A stretch of DNA of 64,000 nucleotides from Sphingomonas desiccabilis (GCF_004135605.1 NZ_SDPT01000001.1:558001-622000), one strand, 5' to 3'; counted from the stretch's first letter, positions 23,027-32,323 are shown. A program made the numbers and translations. Notes: generated by a model not told the origin, from the letters alone.

Positions 23027-23447
23027 CCTGTGCTGCTCCATCCGTGCCCGCCCACCCGAGTGGATTAGCGCACCTCTCGCGTCCGGATGCAACGGGAACT
23101 CTCCGGTATCTTGTTGTCGCCGAACAATTTCATGTTCTCCGGCCTCTTCGCCCGGTGACGCCCCCGGCTATTCTTCCCCGCAAGGGCGATCGGGATCGGG
23201 GTTCCGGAGATGGGCGGCGTTTTGCTTTCCCCGGATCCCGGGGCGATCCCCGACGGGCGGCAGACCCGCACGAGTCTGCGCGAGCAGGCGATGCCAGCCG
23301 CGGCCGGGCGACGCGACCTCGGTCCGGCTCGTCGTTTTGCAATGAACCAAAGCCGGGGGCGGGGGTTAGCCACGAAGACGCGTTGCGGACCTCGATCCGG
23401 GCCCTCACGCGCCTTGGCACTTCCCGCTAGATAAGGGAGCTTTATCG
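23027..23447. other. Divergent intergenic region
   Basis: About 420 bp between the sugar dehydrogenase gene (minus) and the glycine-zipper lipoprotein gene (plus). The reading frames here overlap each other on both strands, have no ribosome binding sites and look like no known protein. It should contain both promoters, but I could not identify convincing -35/-10 pairs. An imperfect inverted repeat, ccccggatcccgggg (23229-23243), is present. Confidence 0.55.
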
Positions 23448-23837
23448 TTGAACACCACCCTCTTGAAGATCGCCGTGGGCATGGCCTGCGCATTGCCGCT
23501 GGGCGCCTGCATGGGCGACGATTATGGCCGCCCCGGCTACAATAGCCAGAACGGCTATGGGCAGCCCGGCTACCGACGCGGGGATGATCGCCGCCGCGAG
23601 GGCGAGCGCAGGCGGCGCCTGTCCGAAAACGACCGGATCTATCGGGGCCAGGACGGCCGCTACTACTGCAAGCGCGACGACGGCACCGAGGGAACCATCA
23701 TCGGCGGCCTTGCGGGCGGCGTGCTGGGCAACATCATCGCGCCCGGTGGCTCCAAGACGCTCGGCACGATCCTGGGTGCCGGCGCCGGTGCGCTGGGTGG
23801 CCGCGCGATCGACCGCAACAGCGTCGAATGTAACTAG
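23448..23837 (+). CDS. Glycine-zipper 2TM-domain lipoprotein
   Basis: A 129-residue envelope protein starting at TTG, with aaggga gc about 9 nt upstream as ribosome binding site. The signal ends in the lipobox LPLGAC (Cys near 21). Then comes a Gly/Tyr/Arg-rich linker with repeated GYNSQNGYGQPGY-like units, a short RIYRGQDGRYYCKRDDGT block, and a glycine zipper (GGLAGGVLGNIIAPGGSKTLGTILGAGAGALGG) split here into short words: GGLAGGVLGN and GAGAGALGG. Such proteins (OmpA-associated, Rick_17kDa-like) sit in the outer membrane. Cys residues at the end (VECN) and in YYCKR may form a disulfide. The function is unknown. Confidence 0.85.
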   Translation: MNTTLLKIAVGMACALPLGACMGDDYGRPGYNSQNGYGQPGYRRGDDRRREGERRRRLSENDRIYRGQDGRYYCKRDDGTEGTIIGGLAGGVLGNIIAPGGSKTLGTILGAGAGALGGRAIDRNSVECN

Positions 23838-23885
23838 GCCCGGAGGTCCGGCGCGCGATCAAGTTGCACGCCGGACCTCACGCCA

Positions 23886-26666
23886 TCAGAAGCGCGTGCG
23901 CACGCCTACCGCATAGACGCTGTCGTCGGTACGCGTGTCGCGCCACAGGTAATCCTGGTCGATGTAGCTGCGATAGCGCGAGCGCAGGATGTTGCTGCCC
24001 TCGACGGTCAGCGTCACATGCTCGTTGACGTCATAGCCCAGGCTGAAGTCGAGGCGGCCGTTGGGGCGCACGTAATTCAGCCAGGTGTCCGTACCCACCG
24101 GCCGCACATCGCCGGCACCCGTGCGATCCTCGTCGAAATACTTCGAGCGGTAGGTGTAGACCAGGCGAGCCGAGATGCCGCTGCGGTCATAGAGAAGCCC
24201 GGCATTGAAGTTGTACTTCGATACGCCCTGCAGGCTGTAGCCGGCCAGCGCGTCCTCGCCCCCGATCTTGGAGTCGGCGAGGGTGAAGTTGCCGAAGACG
24301 CCGAAACCCGCGAGGTCGCCGGGCAGGAACGAGAAGAAGGTCTGAGCGCTGACCTCGATGCCCTTCAGCTTGGCGCTGCCGACGTTGCGCGGGCGCGAGA
24401 TGTTGTAGACGATCCCGTCGATTTCCTCCGCCGTCACGCCATTGACGACGCGATCGCTGATGTCGCGGTAGTAGCCGGCGATCGCGAAATAGCCGTCGTT
24501 CCAGTAATATTCGAGCGTGGCGTCGAAGCTGTCCGACTTCTGCGGGCGCAGGTCGGGATTGCCTCCGGAGCCACTGTTGCGGATGTTGGGGTTGGTCGAG
24601 ACGATGTAGTTCAGCCCCGGGTTGAGCGAGCCAAAACCGGGTCGGGCAAGCGTGCGCGCATAGGTCGCGCGGAGCTGGAGGCCGCCGCCGAGCTGGAGTC
24701 GTGCGCTGGCATTCGGCAGCCAGTCGGTGTCGCTGTTGGAGCTCGTGGTCGTCACCGGCGAGCCGCTGACCACGCCGGTGCCGGTGATATCCCGGTCGGT
24801 GCGCGTGTATCGGACGCCGAGCTTGCCGTCGAGGACCACCGGCCCGCTGCCGAACGGCACCTCGTAGCCGGCCTGAACATAGCCGGCGTAGCTCTTTTCC
24901 CCGACGTTGAATTCACGGGTCGGGTCGAAGGCCGGCTGACCATCCGGCGCGCCGAAGAAGTTCCGGATCGTGGCCTGACCGGAATTCGACAGCAGATAGT
25001 CGCGGGAAGGGAGCAGAAAGGGTGCTCCGTTGTTGATCTGCGGAATGCCCGGACCGCGCTCCAACGGCAGGTCGATCGCAGCGATCGGGGTTGCAAACGA
25101 GCCTCCCGGAGGTGCGACGCCAAGCTGCACCTGCTGGAAGCGGGCGCTACGATCAGCATAACGCGCGCCGACCTCGATCGTCTTCAGGATCGTGTCGACC
25201 TCGTACGTCGCGTCGCCCTTGACGGCGAGAAGTCCACCGCTGGAGCGCAGATAGTCCTGGAAGAGCGCGTTGATGAAGGTGAAGCCTGTCGGATCCGCCA
25301 TCGGGTTGCCGGGCGCGGTGATCGTCGCGGTCTGGTCGTCGTTGACGAGCGCAAGCGTCGCCTCCGGCACACGCTTGCCGATGTCGACGATGAAGTTCTC
25401 GTTGTTGACGATCGAACGCTCGTAGCTGACGTCGACGTTCGCCTTCAGCCGGTCGCGATCGAAGCGGAAGCCGCCTGCCGCAAGCCAGGTGTCGGTGCGG
25501 TTGTTGTGCGCCTGGGTAGAGGTGAACGCCTCCAGGTTGTTGAACGTCGCGGAGGTGAAGCCGCAGAGCTGCTGCTGCGTGATCTCGGTCGGGCTGGTGG
25601 TGGCGTTCGGGTTGAAGCCGTCCGGGCCGACGTTTGCCGTGAAGCAATTGTCGCTGCGCACGATGTCGGAGACGCTCTGCGCCGTGCCGAGCCGGTATTC
25701 GTAGAAGCCGGTCGAGAACTTGCTGCGGTACGCCGAATAGAGGCCGTCGATGTAGATCTCGAGGCTAGGCGTCGCCTGCCACTGGATCGAGCCATTGGCC
25801 TGCGGGCGCTGGTAGCGGCCATATTCGTTGAGGCCGCCGGTCGAAATCGGCAGCAGGATGCCGGCGCTGCTGCCGCTGCCGGCACGGCGCTCCGCCACGT
25901 AGTTGTACGGCCGGTTGAACGGCATGTCGTACCAGGAAACGTTGAGCAGCGCGCCGATCTCGCCGACGCCGGTGTCCCAGCGATCGGTGGCGAGGAAGCT
26001 CAACTGCGGGCCCAGCTTCTCGGCGTTGGACGGATAATTGAGCTTGCCGCTGATCGCGATCGTCGGGTCGGTGTAGTTGAACGGCTTGTTGAGGCGCAGG
26101 TCGATGGTGCCGGCGACGCCGCCTTCGATCAGGTTGGCGGTGTTCGACTTGTAGACGTCCAGTCGCGCGATCGCCTCGGCGGGCAGATCCTGGAAGGCGA
26201 AGGTGCGGCCCTCCGCCGTGAAGATCTCGCGCCCGTCGAGCGTCGTCAGAATGTCGCCGAGGCCGCGCACCAGCGGGTTCTGGATCTCGTTGTTGCCCCC
26301 GACGGTCACCTGCACGCCCGGAACGCGCTGGAGCGCGGCGGCGGTGGTGGGGTCGGGGAACTTGCCAATGTCCTGCGCGACGATCGAGTCCACGACCTGG
26401 GCAGCGTTCCGCTTGATCTCGGCAGCGCGGGCGAGGCTGGCGCGGATACCGGTGACGACGATCTCGGAGCCGCTGTCGGCAGCGCCTGCGTCGGCGACCG
26501 CATTGGGCGCTTCGGCGGGCGAGCCCGCGGTCGTCTGCGCAGTGCCTGCGGCGGCGTTATCCTGCGCGTTGGGTGGGGTGGTCCCTTCCTGTGCTGCCTG
26601 GGCATGGGCCTGTCCGGCAATGGCAAGGGCGATCACGGACGCGGAAAACGCGGAAATCCTGCGCAT
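23886..26666 (-). CDS. TonB-dependent receptor (Xanthomonas/Caulobacter type)
   Basis: An outer-membrane active-transport channel of 926 residues. The Sec signal is MRRISAFSASVIALAIAGQAHAQ. An Ala/Thr-rich stretch leads to a TonB-box-like EIVVTGIRASL near 68. The plug domain follows with IVAQDIGKFPDPTTAAALQRVPGV, typical of the Caulobacter/Xanthomonas family. The remainder is a 22-strand barrel ending in an aromatic residue (VGVRTRF), as outer-membrane insertion requires. The family takes up carbohydrates, metals or other scarce nutrients, and the substrate is not decided by sequence. A good promoter lies 60 bp upstream with an A+T-rich palindrome beyond it. Confidence 0.93.
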   Translation of the reverse strand: MRRISAFSASVIALAIAGQAHAQAAQEGTTPPNAQDNAAAGTAQTTAGSPAEAPNAVADAGAADSGSEIVVTGIRASLARAAEIKRNAAQVVDSIVAQDIGKFPDPTTAAALQRVPGVQVTVGGNNEIQNPLVRGLGDILTTLDGREIFTAEGRTFAFQDLPAEAIARLDVYKSNTANLIEGGVAGTIDLRLNKPFNYTDPTIAISGKLNYPSNAEKLGPQLSFLATDRWDTGVGEIGALLNVSWYDMPFNRPYNYVAERRAGSGSSAGILLPISTGGLNEYGRYQRPQANGSIQWQATPSLEIYIDGLYSAYRSKFSTGFYEYRLGTAQSVSDIVRSDNCFTANVGPDGFNPNATTSPTEITQQQLCGFTSATFNNLEAFTSTQAHNNRTDTWLAAGGFRFDRDRLKANVDVSYERSIVNNENFIVDIGKRVPEATLALVNDDQTATITAPGNPMADPTGFTFINALFQDYLRSSGGLLAVKGDATYEVDTILKTIEVGARYADRSARFQQVQLGVAPPGGSFATPIAAIDLPLERGPGIPQINNGAPFLLPSRDYLLSNSGQATIRNFFGAPDGQPAFDPTREFNVGEKSYAGYVQAGYEVPFGSGPVVLDGKLGVRYTRTDRDITGTGVVSGSPVTTTSSNSDTDWLPNASARLQLGGGLQLRATYARTLARPGFGSLNPGLNYIVSTNPNIRNSGSGGNPDLRPQKSDSFDATLEYYWNDGYFAIAGYYRDISDRVVNGVTAEEIDGIVYNISRPRNVGSAKLKGIEVSAQTFFSFLPGDLAGFGVFGNFTLADSKIGGEDALAGYSLQGVSKYNFNAGLLYDRSGISARLVYTYRSKYFDEDRTGAGDVRPVGTDTWLNYVRPNGRLDFSLGYDVNEHVTLTVEGSNILRSRYRSYIDQDYLWRDTRTDDSVYAVGVRTRF

Positions 26667-26725
26667 GCATACTCTCCTGAACTCCCGGCGTGATCGTCAG
26701 GCACACTCCGCCGGTTCGTTCGCCC

Positions 26726-26754
26726 ATTGTACGCCGCGCAGGCAAGCTGTTCAA
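26726..26754 (-). promoter_or_regulatory. Promoter of the 926-residue TonB receptor gene
   Basis: On the minus strand, ttgaac is separated by 17 bp from tacaat (5 of 6 matches to the -10 consensus). It lies 60 bp before the start codon. About 10 bp further upstream is an A+T-rich perfect palindrome tattataata (26764-26773), unusual in this G+C-rich region, which could be an operator or UP element. Confidence 0.6.
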
Positions 26755-27010
26755 CCATACTTGTATTATAATAAATCACAGCGTTGGCCGAGCTCCCGTA
26801 AATGGGAGCGGGTAGCCGTTTCTCCGGCTGCTGCGCGAACGCGCTGCCGCAAGCCGCCGTGACGAGCCTCTCTCGGGCAAGACCGCGCAGCCGCGAGAAC
26901 GACCGACCGCCGGCCCGGAACGGCAGACGAACCCCGGCAGGAGCGACGACGAATGGGGAGGCCAGGACCTCGGAGCGCGCGTGGCGCGGCCCGGACCCGG
27001 TGATTGCTGG
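26755..27010. other. Rest of intergenic region between TonB receptor and cytochrome c genes
   Basis: Together with the promoter this is a 344-bp stretch with no supportable gene. It contains the A+T-rich palindrome near 26764, and otherwise only G+C-rich sequence downstream of the cytochrome c gene. No terminator hairpin with a T run is evident. Confidence 0.55.
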
Positions 27011-27565
27011 CTACTCCACCGGCGGGGTAGCGCCTCCGGCGGGCGGGCCCTGCTGCCGCAGGAAGGCGATCACATCGGCGCGATCGACGCCGTTCGGCAT
27101 GCCGGCGTAGATCATCGAAGTGCCGGGTGCGAACCGCTGCGGGTTCTGAAGCCAGGCGTCGAGCCGTTCCGGCGTCCAGGTCCCACCGGCCGCCTCCAGC
27201 GCGGCGGTGTAGCCGAACCGGCGGCTACCGGTCGCTACCGGGCGCCCCACGACTCCATGGAGGTTCGGTCCGTTCCGATCGCCGCCACCGGCAGCAATGG
27301 TGTGGCACGCCGCGCATTGCCGGAACAGCCGCTTCCCCTGCGCGACGTCCGCCTGCGCCAGGCGCTGGGCGAGCGGCGCGCGGGAGCGCTCCTCCGCGCG
27401 GCGAGGATCGCTGGACGAGTCGTCACAGGCGACCAGCACCGGGAGCGCGGCGAAAGCGGACCACCGGAGCGGAGTGCGGCCAGCGGCGGCCAGGCGCCCG
27501 AGGCCGCGGAGGAGCAATCCGCGCAGGTCTTGTGTGCCGAAGGAGCCGTTCATGCCCGGAGACAT
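27011..27565 (-). CDS. Monohaem c-type cytochrome
   Basis: A periplasmic electron carrier of up to 184 residues. The haem attachment site is CAACHT near residue 83, and the axial Met lies in SMIYAGMP near 155, so this is a class I (mitochondrial/cytochrome c2-like) domain. Before it is an N-terminal hydrophobic segment ending FAALPVLVACDD, which looks like a lipobox after an unusually long leader of about 45 residues. The true start may therefore be downstream of the ATG at 27565; another ATG is at 27553, and neither has a good ribosome binding site. It is divergent from the lipoprotein/TonB module across a PhoB-like box. Confidence 0.82.
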   Translation of the reverse strand: MSPGMNGSFGTQDLRGLLLRGLGRLAAAGRTPLRWSAFAALPVLVACDDSSSDPRRAEERSRAPLAQRLAQADVAQGKRLFRQCAACHTIAAGGGDRNGPNLHGVVGRPVATGSRRFGYTAALEAAGGTWTPERLDAWLQNPQRFAPGTSMIYAGMPNGVDRADVIAFLRQQGPPAGGATPPVE

Positions 27566-27613
27566 AGGGCGCGTCGGCGGCCCTGGCGAGCGGCCACGGC
27601 TCGCCGGGCGCGC

Positions 27614-27642
27614 TTGTCACGCTTCTGTAACGTCCGTGTCAT
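27614..27642 (+). promoter_or_regulatory. Predicted PhoB binding site (Pho box)
   Basis: Three 7-bp direct repeats, ttgtcac, ctgtaac and gtgtcat, are each separated by 4 bp (gctt, gtcc), giving the exact 11-bp period of PhoB boxes (consensus CTGTCAT-N4-CTGTCAT). The site lies 134 bp before the lipoprotein start and about 50 bp before the cytochrome c start, so it could control either direction. The pattern is seen directly, and regulation by phosphate is inferred. Confidence 0.72.
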
Positions 27643-27775
27643 CGCGCTGACCTCGAAATCGCATCAACGTGTCACCTCCGCTGCATAGCAGGGCCGCCGA
27701 GGCCGACGGGGGGAACGTCTCTCCGATCCGTCGCGCCTGTCCTGCAAGCCCGGGTCATCCCGGAACGGAGATTTC

Positions 27776-29356
27776 ATGGCCGACCTGAAGCGCATGAGCC
27801 TGATCCTGCTGACGAGCTGCGCCGCGGTGGCGCTGGCCGGCTGCGACGGTTCCTCGAGTGTGGCATCGCCCGGCGAAGGGACGGTCGTCGTTCCCGGAAC
27901 GCCGACCCCGACGCCGACTCCGAACCCGACGCCGACCCCGACGCCCGGCACGCCAGCCGCGGATTGCCCGACCGGCACCAGCAACGTCGGCGTCATCGGC
28001 AACTACCGCAGCTGCCGCCTGCCGTCGCAGATCACCTCGGCGCTGTCGCTGCCGAAGCTCGCCGGCGTCGCCTACGAGATGAACGGCCGCGTGGACGTGG
28101 GTGTTGACATCGGCGGTGCGGGCAATGCCCCGGGCGGCGTCAGCGCGACGCTGACCATCGCGCCCGGCGCGATCGTCTATGCCAGGGCGGAGGGCGATAA
28201 CGACTTCCTGGTGGTCAACCGCGGCTCGCGCCTCGTCGCCGAGGGTACCGAGACCCAGCCGATCATCTTCACCGCGCAGCAGAACCTTACCGGCGAAGTG
28301 ACCGACGAGACGCAGGGCCTGTGGGGCGGCATCATTCTTGCCGGTCGCGCGCCCATCTCGAACTGCAACGCGACTGTCGCGCCGGGTTCGGCGCAATGCG
28401 AGAACGTCGTCGAAGGCACCAGCACCGCGCTCTACGGCGGCGCGAGCGCGACCGACAACAGCGGCACCATCCGCTACGTGCAGATCCGCTATTCGGGCAC
28501 CATCATCAGCCCGAACAACGAGCTGCAGGGCCTGACGCTGGGCGGCACCGGTTCGGGCACCACCATCGACCACGTCCAGGTTCACAACAGCTCGGATGAC
28601 GGCATCGAGATCTTCGGCGGCCGCACCAACCTGCGCTACCTGGTGATGACCGGCGCAGACGACGACAGCCTGGATACCGATGTGGGTTGGCAGGGCTTCG
28701 TCCAGTTCCTGCTCGCGATCCAGAAGCCGAACAACACGCAGAGCGACAACTACGCGACCGAGATCGACTCGAACGGCAACGAGGACGTGCTGCCGCGCCA
28801 GCGCTACAACCTCGCCAACTTCACCTTCGTGCACACCTCAAGCGCGACCAACGCGGCGATCCGCATCCGCGGCGGCGCCGATGCGCGCTTCGTCAACGGC
28901 ATCGTGGTGAGCCCGGTCGCCTGCCTCAACATCGTCGCGGGTGCCGATGCGGGCGGCAAGACCACGATCCGCCCGGCGAATCCGGCGCTCGAAGATCAGG
29001 GCCCGCCGCGGTTCGACTCGGTGCTGTTCGGCTGTGCGAGTCCGTTCGCGGAGACCACGGTCAACAACATCACCGTCACCAGCGCAGAACAGCGCGCGGT
29101 GTTCGCGGCCGGCACGAACAACCTGGAGAATGGGTCGGGCCTGCTGTCCAACACCTACTTCCCGGCGGGCGCCGCGCTTTCGGCGACGCCGTTCGACGCT
29201 TCCACCCTCAACCCGGCGGGCACCAGCTTCCTGGTGAAGACCAGCTACGTCGGCGCGGTGAACGGCGCGAACGACACCTGGTACCGCGGCTGGACCTGCA
29301 GCTCGAACCGGGCGGCCTTCGCGACCAGCGCCAGCTGCACCGCGCTTCCCAACTGA
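27776..29356 (+). CDS. Surface or periplasmic lipoprotein, probable parallel beta-helix, paired with a TonB receptor
   Basis: A 526-residue lipoprotein precursor with lipobox VALAGC (Cys near 22), then a Pro-Thr repeat linker (TPTPTPTPNPTPTPTPGTP, residues about 43-61). The body is rich in Gly, Asn, Thr and Ser with short beta-strand repeats such as GTIRYVQIRYSG, LQGLTLGGTGSG and IDHVQVHNSSDDGIEIFGG, as in right-handed beta-helix proteins. Several Cys pairs (CNATVAPGSAQC, CSSNRAAFATSASC) suggest disulfides. It has a good ribosome binding site (cggag). The next gene, 70 bp on, is a TonB receptor, so I infer a substrate-capturing partner. The exact function is unknown. Confidence 0.8.
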   Translation: MADLKRMSLILLTSCAAVALAGCDGSSSVASPGEGTVVVPGTPTPTPTPNPTPTPTPGTPAADCPTGTSNVGVIGNYRSCRLPSQITSALSLPKLAGVAYEMNGRVDVGVDIGGAGNAPGGVSATLTIAPGAIVYARAEGDNDFLVVNRGSRLVAEGTETQPIIFTAQQNLTGEVTDETQGLWGGIILAGRAPISNCNATVAPGSAQCENVVEGTSTALYGGASATDNSGTIRYVQIRYSGTIISPNNELQGLTLGGTGSGTTIDHVQVHNSSDDGIEIFGGRTNLRYLVMTGADDDSLDTDVGWQGFVQFLLAIQKPNNTQSDNYATEIDSNGNEDVLPRQRYNLANFTFVHTSSATNAAIRIRGGADARFVNGIVVSPVACLNIVAGADAGGKTTIRPANPALEDQGPPRFDSVLFGCASPFAETTVNNITVTSAEQRAVFAAGTNNLENGSGLLSNTYFPAGAALSATPFDASTLNPAGTSFLVKTSYVGAVNGANDTWYRGWTCSSNRAAFATSASCTALPN

Positions 29357-29426
29357 GACCGATGGGCGGGGGACGTTCGCGTCTCCCGCCCCGCAATTTC
29401 CCGATCAGACCGCCGGGGCAGCAGCC

Positions 29427-32105
29427 ATGAAGAAGACCGTGTTCCTGACCACTCTGCTCGCCTCGACAGCCTGGGCGCTGCCGGGTCAGGCACAGACCAC
29501 CGCCACGCCTGCGACCCCGCCGGCCGGCACGACCGTGGCGCCCGACGCCGGCGCGGTTGCCGAGCCGGACGTCGACGTCTCCACGCCCGGTGGAGACATG
29601 GGCGGAGAGATCGTGGTGGTCGGCCGCAACATCCCCGATGCCGTCCGTGCGACGCCGCAGGTGGTGAACGTGCTCTCCACCGCGGACATCGCACGTACCG
29701 GTGAAGGCGACATCGCCGGCGCCCTGCAGCGGGTGACCGGCCTCTCGGTGGTCGGAAACGGCTTCGTCTATGTCCGTGGCCTCGGCGATCGCTATTCTTC
29801 GTCGCTGCTGAACGGCTCCCCTCTGCCCAGCCCCGAGCCGCTGCGGCGCGTGGTGCCGCTGGACATCTTCCCCACCAACGTCATCGCCTCGGCGCTGGTG
29901 CAGAAGAGCTACTCGGTGAACTATCCGGGTGAGTTCGGCGGTGGTGTGGTGAACCTGACCACGCGCGCCGTGCCCCAGGAGACGTTCCTCCAGATCGGCG
30001 GGTCGATCAGCGCCGACACGGTCACGACCAGCGAACTCGGCTATGTCTATGACGGCGGTCGATACGACTGGACCGGCTTCGACAGCGGCGAGCGCGATGT
30101 GCCGGGCTTCGTCAACGGCGCAGGTGCGGACGGCACGTCGCTGACGCCGGCGCAACTCACCCAGATGTCGAATGCGCCGACGACGCTGCTTCAGGAGAAT
30201 GCGCAGCTTCCGGCGAACTATTCAGGCGAGCTGAGCTTCGGCACGGCCAAGGACCTTGGCGGCACGCGCATCGGCCTGATCGCGGCGGCCGGGTTCAGCA
30301 ACACCTGGCGCACCCGTGATGCGACCCAGCAGGTCACCGACAGCCCGGACGCGATCCTGCTGCGCGATTTCCACACGGTGCTCACCGACAACCGCGCGAT
30401 CCTGAACGGGTTGCTGGGCTTGGGCGCGGAGTTCGGCGAGAACCGCATCCGTTTCACCAACCTCTATGTCCACGACACGCTGAAGCAGGCGCGACTGTCG
30501 CGCGGCTCGACCGCGAACATCGGGACGCTGCCGAACGGGGTGGACCCGTTCATCACCCAGAACACCAACTGGTTCGAGCGGCAGCTGATCGACAGCCAGG
30601 CCGTTGGCGAGTTCAAGCTCGGCGACGTTTCGCTCGACCTGCGCGGTGCCTATGCCAACACCCAGCGTAACGCGCCGTACGAGCGCGCCTTCACCTACCA
30701 GTACAATGAGGGGCTGGAGCGCTACACCAACAACCTGTCGGGTCTCCAGTCGGCCAGCGTGGCCTTCAGCGAGCTGGACGAGGACCTTTGGTCCGGCCAG
30801 GCGAACGTCAGCTGGAAGATCCCCGCCGCACGGGAGATCGTGCTGTCGGCGGGCTATGCGTACAACGACACCGATCGGGACTCGACCCGCTACACCTTCC
30901 AATATTCGGCGGCGAACAACGGCGCGCTCGACCCGGTGATCTCGCAGCTGCGTCCCGACTATCTGCTGTCCGACTACACGGTGCTGACCAACGGCATCTA
31001 TCTGCGCAATACCTCCACCGGGCAGGGCGCGGCCGCTTATAGCGCGAGCCTGCGAGTCCATGCCGGCTACGCACAGGCCGAAGCGGAAGTCCTCGACGGC
31101 CTGCGTGGCACGCTGGGCGTCCGCTACGAGGATGCGGTGGAAGAGGTGCTGCCGTCGGGCGGTGCCGCCGGCACGCGGCTTGCGAACGATTACTGGCTGC
31201 CGGCCGCTACGATCACCTGGAACTTCGCGGAGGACATGCAGCTGCGCCTCCATGCCTCCAAGACGCTGGCGCGGCCGCAGTTCCGCGAGCTGGCGCCCCA
31301 GCTCTACCAGGATTTCGAGAGCGACCGCCTGTTCTTCGGCAACGCGTTCCTGAAGGACTCACAGCTGTACAACGGCGAAGTCCGCTTTGAATGGTATTTC
31401 GCGCGCGACCAGCGGCTTTCGCTGGCGGGCTTCTACAAGAAGATCGACGATCCGATCGAGGCCGTGGCGTTCTTCCCCGCAGGCACGGATACGCTGCAGA
31501 CGGGCTTTGCCAACGCGCCGTCCGCACGGCTGTTCGGCGGCGAAGTCGAGTTCCAGAAATACGTGCCGCTCGCCGGATTGGGTGGCGACTTCTTTGCGAC
31601 CCGCCGCCTCGTGCTGATCGCCAACTACACCTACACCGACTCCAAGATCAAAGCCGACGACAGCTTGATCGCAAGCCCGCTCCAGTCGGGTACCGAGCCG
31701 GTGCTCCGCCCCGCCAACGTGTTGTTCCAGGACGGTGCGCCGCTGGTGGGCCAGTCCGACCATCTGGTGAACCTGCAGTTCGGCATCGAGGATACCGAGC
31801 GGCTGTCCCAGCTGACGGTGCTGTTCAACTACGCAAGCGATCGCGTCACCAACCGCGGTCCCGTGGGCGGTGGCGGCGGCGTGCGCCTCCCGGACCTGGT
31901 GGAGCGGCCCGGCATCCGCCTGGATCTTGTCGGCCGTCAGGGGATCGTCGTCGCCGGCAAGACCATCGAGTTGAAGGCGGAGGCCCGCAACCTGACCGGC
32001 ACCCGCTATCGCGAGTCGCAGACCTTCTCCGAAGGCCAGCGGGTCGACATCAACAGCTATCGCCTCGGCCGCATCTTCTCCCTGGGCGCGAGCATCACCT
32101 TCTGA
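29427..32105 (+). CDS. TonB-dependent receptor partner of the beta-helix lipoprotein
   Basis: An 892-residue outer-membrane transporter. Signal peptide MKKTVFLTTLLASTAWALPGQAQ; TonB-box-like EIVVVGRNIP near 61; plug with ALQRVTGLSVVGNGFVYVRG near 93-112 and the conserved YSSSLLNGSPLPSPEPLRR near 116-134. The barrel ends in Phe (SLGASITF). The plug type (VRGLGDRYS) is the one found in TonB receptors paired with a lipoprotein. It lies 70 bp after the lipoprotein gene in the same direction and probably shares its Pho-box promoter. A phosphate-containing ligand is therefore the leading guess. Confidence 0.92.
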   Translation: MKKTVFLTTLLASTAWALPGQAQTTATPATPPAGTTVAPDAGAVAEPDVDVSTPGGDMGGEIVVVGRNIPDAVRATPQVVNVLSTADIARTGEGDIAGALQRVTGLSVVGNGFVYVRGLGDRYSSSLLNGSPLPSPEPLRRVVPLDIFPTNVIASALVQKSYSVNYPGEFGGGVVNLTTRAVPQETFLQIGGSISADTVTTSELGYVYDGGRYDWTGFDSGERDVPGFVNGAGADGTSLTPAQLTQMSNAPTTLLQENAQLPANYSGELSFGTAKDLGGTRIGLIAAAGFSNTWRTRDATQQVTDSPDAILLRDFHTVLTDNRAILNGLLGLGAEFGENRIRFTNLYVHDTLKQARLSRGSTANIGTLPNGVDPFITQNTNWFERQLIDSQAVGEFKLGDVSLDLRGAYANTQRNAPYERAFTYQYNEGLERYTNNLSGLQSASVAFSELDEDLWSGQANVSWKIPAAREIVLSAGYAYNDTDRDSTRYTFQYSAANNGALDPVISQLRPDYLLSDYTVLTNGIYLRNTSTGQGAAAYSASLRVHAGYAQAEAEVLDGLRGTLGVRYEDAVEEVLPSGGAAGTRLANDYWLPAATITWNFAEDMQLRLHASKTLARPQFRELAPQLYQDFESDRLFFGNAFLKDSQLYNGEVRFEWYFARDQRLSLAGFYKKIDDPIEAVAFFPAGTDTLQTGFANAPSARLFGGEVEFQKYVPLAGLGGDFFATRRLVLIANYTYTDSKIKADDSLIASPLQSGTEPVLRPANVLFQDGAPLVGQSDHLVNLQFGIEDTERLSQLTVLFNYASDRVTNRGPVGGGGGVRLPDLVERPGIRLDLVGRQGIVVAGKTIELKAEARNLTGTRYRESQTFSEGQRVDINSYRLGRIFSLGASITF

Positions 32106-32323
32106 TCGGGAGGGGCAGGAGGCGGCGGAAATAGCGCTAACGAACTAGCAAAATCGGCCGAAAGCACCGCTCCAGTCGCTGTCATGGAATCTCCACCGAT
32201 CGCGTGCATAGAAGAGGGGGCTCCTGCGGACTTTCGCAGTATATAACTCAGGTGAGTGTCGCGTGAGCTGAGGAGGATCATACTCGCGTCGGTGTAATTC
32301 CGGCACCGCCAATGGAGAGTACG

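Noticed and set aside
24018..26693. An 891-codon open frame antisense to the TonB receptor
   Set aside because: Shadow of the receptor gene; composition is not protein-like and no family is recognisable.
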